A stretch of 8,001 nt of DNA from Limnohabitans sp. (lineage in GTDB: Bacteria > Pseudomonadota > Gammaproteobacteria > Burkholderiales > Burkholderiaceae_C): contig VEQI01000139.1 in NCBI GenBank assembly GCA_018883305.1, forward strand, positions 1 through 8,001, written 5' to 3'. The notes beneath the pieces were generated by a model. It had not been told where the DNA came from, searched no databases, and saw only the letters and a program-made list of their open reading frames with translations. The position numbers were made by a program, and so were the translations under genes. The stretch's first letter is position 1. Each line of letters begins with the position of its first letter. Below are positions 6,261-8,001 of the stretch, in pieces.

Positions 6261-7270
6261 TGTCCTTCTCCGGTCGTCTGAATGTCAGTGTAGGCAGTGG
6301 CCACGTCGGGCCATGGTGCGGCTTCGGCGTCGCGCATGGACTGGGCCACTTCAGCCTCGGCCTCGGCCTGAATGCGATCCAGGGTGGCAGCATCGCCACC
6401 AGCGGCGGCAAAGGCATCGCGAGCACGTCGCATCGGATCTGTCTTGAGGGCTGCCTCCAGTTCCGCTGGATCACGGTACGCGGCCAAATCCACAGACACG
6501 TGGCCCTTCACGCGATAGGTGTGGGCGTGCAACAGCCGCGGACCGCCGCCAGCGCGAATCTGTTTCACCAGTTCGCCGGCTTGTTGGTACACCGCCATCA
6601 CATCGTTGCCGTCCACCTGCACGGCCTGCAAGCCCAGGCTGGTGGCGCGGGCGGCGGCACCAGGACCGGCCACCATGGGGCCACTGGCCGTGGTGGCACT
6701 CCAGCGGTTGTCTTCACACACGAAGAGCACGGGCAGTTGGTGCACACAGGCCCAGTTGAGTGATTCAAGGAAGGGACCGCGGTTGATTGCACCGTCGCCA
6801 AAGAAACACACGGTGATGTCATGACGCCCCTGAAGCTTTTGCGCATGGGCCGCGCCCACAGCAATGGGCAACCCTGCAGCCACCACGCCATTGGCGCCCA
6901 GCATGCCCACCGAAAAATCGGCGATATGCATGGAGCCGCCCTTGCCGCCATTGAAGCCGGTCGCCTTGCCGTACAACTCGCTCATCGTACGGCCCAGGTC
7001 GGCCCCCTTGGCCAGGGTGTGGCCGTGGCCACGGTGCGTGGAGGTGAGGTAGTCAGCCGGCGTCAGGTGCGCACAGACGCCAGAGGGCACGGCCTCTTGT
7101 CCTGTAGACAAGTGCAGCGGACCGCGCACCTTGGCGGAGCCGTCGGCGGTTTTGTTGTAGGCGCTCACGCCGCCTTGGCTAAGAATTTCTGCCGCGTTTT
7201 CAAATGCGCGAATGCGGGCCATGCTGCGATACAGAGCAGGCATCCGCTCAAGGGTTAATGTGGAAGTCAA
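6251..7270 (-). CDS. Thiamine-diphosphate 2-oxoacid/acetoin dehydrogenase E1, alpha subunit
   Basis: This 339-residue alpha subunit binds the thiamine-diphosphate/Mg end of the E1 active site. It contains the early IRAFENAAEIL segment (20-30), HRGHGHTLAKG (79-89), the GGKGGSMHIADFSVGMLGANG stretch (108-128), typical of acetoin dehydrogenase AcoA, the cofactor motif GDGAIN (158-163) ending at Asn188, and the GHVSVD/YRDPAE loop (256-269). I choose the TTG at 7270 because GGAG (7278-7281) sits 7 nt before it and the protein then begins MTSTLTLERMPALYRSMARI, close to family N-termini. An upstream TTG at 7291 and a downstream ATG at 7243 have poorer ribosome sites. It is the first gene of the E1 pair, with a short divergent region upstream. 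The MLGANG signature favours acetoin over pyruvate, but the substrate is not settled; a pyruvate or branched-chain role remains possible. Confidence 0.91.
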   Translation of the reverse strand: MTSTLTLERMPALYRSMARIRAFENAAEILSQGGVSAYNKTADGSAKVRGPLHLSTGQEAVPSGVCAHLTPADYLTSTHRGHGHTLAKGADLGRTMSELYGKATGFNGGKGGSMHIADFSVGMLGANGVVAAGLPIAVGAAHAQKLQGRHDITVCFFGDGAINRGPFLESLNWACVHQLPVLFVCEDNRWSATTASGPMVAGPGAAARATSLGLQAVQVDGNDVMAVYQQAGELVKQIRAGGGPRLLHAHTYRVKGHVSVDLAAYRDPAELEAALKTDPMRRARDAFAAAGGDAATLDRIQAEAEAEVAQSMRDAEAAPWPDVATAYTDIQTTGEGQWF

Positions 7271-7285
7271 AAGGGGTCTCCAGGT

Positions 7286-7300
7286 TGACAATGATTATTC
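7286..7300. promoter_or_regulatory. Fur-box-like palindrome in divergent promoter region
   Basis: TGACAATGATTATTC matches 12 of 15 positions of the 7-1-7 Fur consensus TGATAATGATTATCA and is an AT-rich island in otherwise GC-rich DNA. It lies between the E1 alpha start and the serine hydrolase start, and on the minus strand it contains AATAAT, a possible -10 element for the E1 genes, though no good -35 is visible. A regulator bound here could affect both genes. One imperfect site is weak evidence. Confidence 0.35.
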
Positions 7301-7326
7301 CGCAAACACGGCACAGTCCCTGCTCC

Positions 7327-8001
7327 ATGAGTGACCCACAATCTTTTTTTTCCGACGCCATCGCCCACGCCCAGTCGCATGAGGTGAATTGGACCCGTGA
7401 CCCCCATGCCGAGCCCCAGCGCTGGGGCGTGCACCATGACGACCCGCCACCATGGAACCGCCTGTTCGGCCCAGTGCGGCCCCGGGGTGGTGTCAGTGGC
7501 GTCATCACCCGCCGGGGACAGGTGCTGCGTGAATGGGGCGAGCCCGCACGTGCCGACCTCACCTTCAGCGTGGCCAAGACCTATCTGGCTTTCCTGGCCG
7601 GTGTCGCGCAACAGCAAGGCCTGCTGCCCGACCCCGATGAACCCGTGGTGGCACGATTGCCCGGCATTGGTTTTGACAGTGCCCACAACCGCAGCATCAC
7701 CTGGACGCATTTGCTCACCCAGGTGAGCGAGTGGGAAGGCAACTGCCTGGGGCTGGAGGACACCGTGGACCGTTACCGTCAGGTGGCCCATGATCCCAAG
7801 CCCGTCACCGGCGTGAAAGGCTCGGCGCGGCCACTGCAGTCGCCCGGAACTTACTGGGAATACAACGATGTGCGCATCAACCAGTTGTCCCTGGCGTTGC
7901 TGCATTTGTTTGGTCGTGCCTTGCCGCAGGTCTTTCGTGAACACTTGCTGGACCCACTGGGTTGCTCTCAGGACATTGAATGGGTGGGCTATGACACCTC
8001 G
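7327..8001 (+). CDS. Serine hydrolase, beta-lactamase (class C/EstB) family, 3'-truncated
   Basis: The first 225 residues of a beta-lactamase-fold serine hydrolase are present; the frame is open to the window edge, and the family is usually about 350-400 residues. The catalytic tetrad SVAK (Ser81, Lys84) follows a TF as in SxxK enzymes. ITWTHLLTQVSEWEG (124-138) corresponds to the LLTHTSG region of the family, and EYND (178-181) supplies the Tyr of the YxN motif with Asp in place of Asn. The late KTG-like motif is off the window. No signal peptide is seen, which argues for a cytoplasmic esterase or amidohydrolase-like enzyme rather than a secreted lactamase or PBP. An in-frame ATG at 7291 would add 12 residues; it has AGG 6 nt upstream, whereas the ATG at 7327 has no good ribosome site, so the start is uncertain. 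It is transcribed away from the E1 genes. The substrate is unknown. Confidence 0.85.
   Translation, partial: MSDPQSFFSDAIAHAQSHEVNWTRDPHAEPQRWGVHHDDPPPWNRLFGPVRPRGGVSGVITRRGQVLREWGEPARADLTFSVAKTYLAFLAGVAQQQGLLPDPDEPVVARLPGIGFDSAHNRSITWTHLLTQVSEWEGNCLGLEDTVDRYRQVAHDPKPVTGVKGSARPLQSPGTYWEYNDVRINQLSLALLHLFGRALPQVFREHLLDPLGCSQDIEWVGYDTS

Noticed and set aside
7290..7320. Sigma54-type promoter for the E1 genes, as known for some acetoin operons
   Set aside because: A TTTGCG resembling the -12 part is present on the minus strand, but the required GG of the -24 element is not at the right spacing.
7267..7944. 225-residue open frame on the minus strand opposite the serine hydrolase
   Set aside because: The + strand frame has SxxK and other hydrolase motifs and proper codon bias; the antisense product has none, and it overlaps the E1 alpha start.

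Overview
The window is GC-rich, densely coded DNA with strong G/C preference at third codon positions. Gene content and protein style suggest a betaproteobacterium of the Burkholderiales (Comamonadaceae-like). That assignment is an inference from protein character; no rRNA or other taxonomic marker is present. No mobile elements, tRNAs, rRNAs or CRISPR arrays were seen.

Layout: (1) At the left edge on the + strand is the C-terminal two thirds or so of a low-specificity L-threonine aldolase (ltaE). (2) It converges, across a 72-nt gap that can form a long hairpin, on a compact minus-strand operon of five genes. In transcription order these encode a 16-cysteine polyferredoxin, the tungsten/molybdopterin aldehyde:ferredoxin oxidoreductase catalytic subunit, an FAD/NAD(P)-binding oxidoreductase subunit, a MoaD/ThiS-type sulfur carrier with a C-terminal Gly-Gly, and a 99-residue protein of unknown function. 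The first four match, in type and order, the aorABCD genes of the NAD-linked tungsten AOR of Aromatoleum. (3) A 218-nt non-coding gap holds three inverted repeats and the likely operon leader. (4) Upstream, on the same strand, lies a pair of overlapping genes for the alpha and beta subunits of a thiamine-diphosphate 2-oxoacid/acetoin dehydrogenase E1 component, with no E2 or E3 in the window. (5) A short divergent promoter region, carrying a Fur-box-like palindrome, separates these from a + strand serine hydrolase of the beta-lactamase (class C/EstB) fold that runs off the right edge.

How the genes may work together: the AOR complex should oxidise aldehydes to carboxylic acids, passing electrons from the W-cofactor/[4Fe-4S] subunit through the polyferredoxin to FAD and NAD. 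It could also run in reverse with a strong reductant. Two of the flanking functions can make acetaldehyde: threonine aldolase (threonine to glycine plus acetaldehyde) and, if the E1 pair is acetoin-specific, acetoin cleavage. The neighbourhood is therefore consistent with aldehyde handling, but this link is inferred. The most interesting parts are the AOR operon, its unknown fifth gene, and the structured leader.
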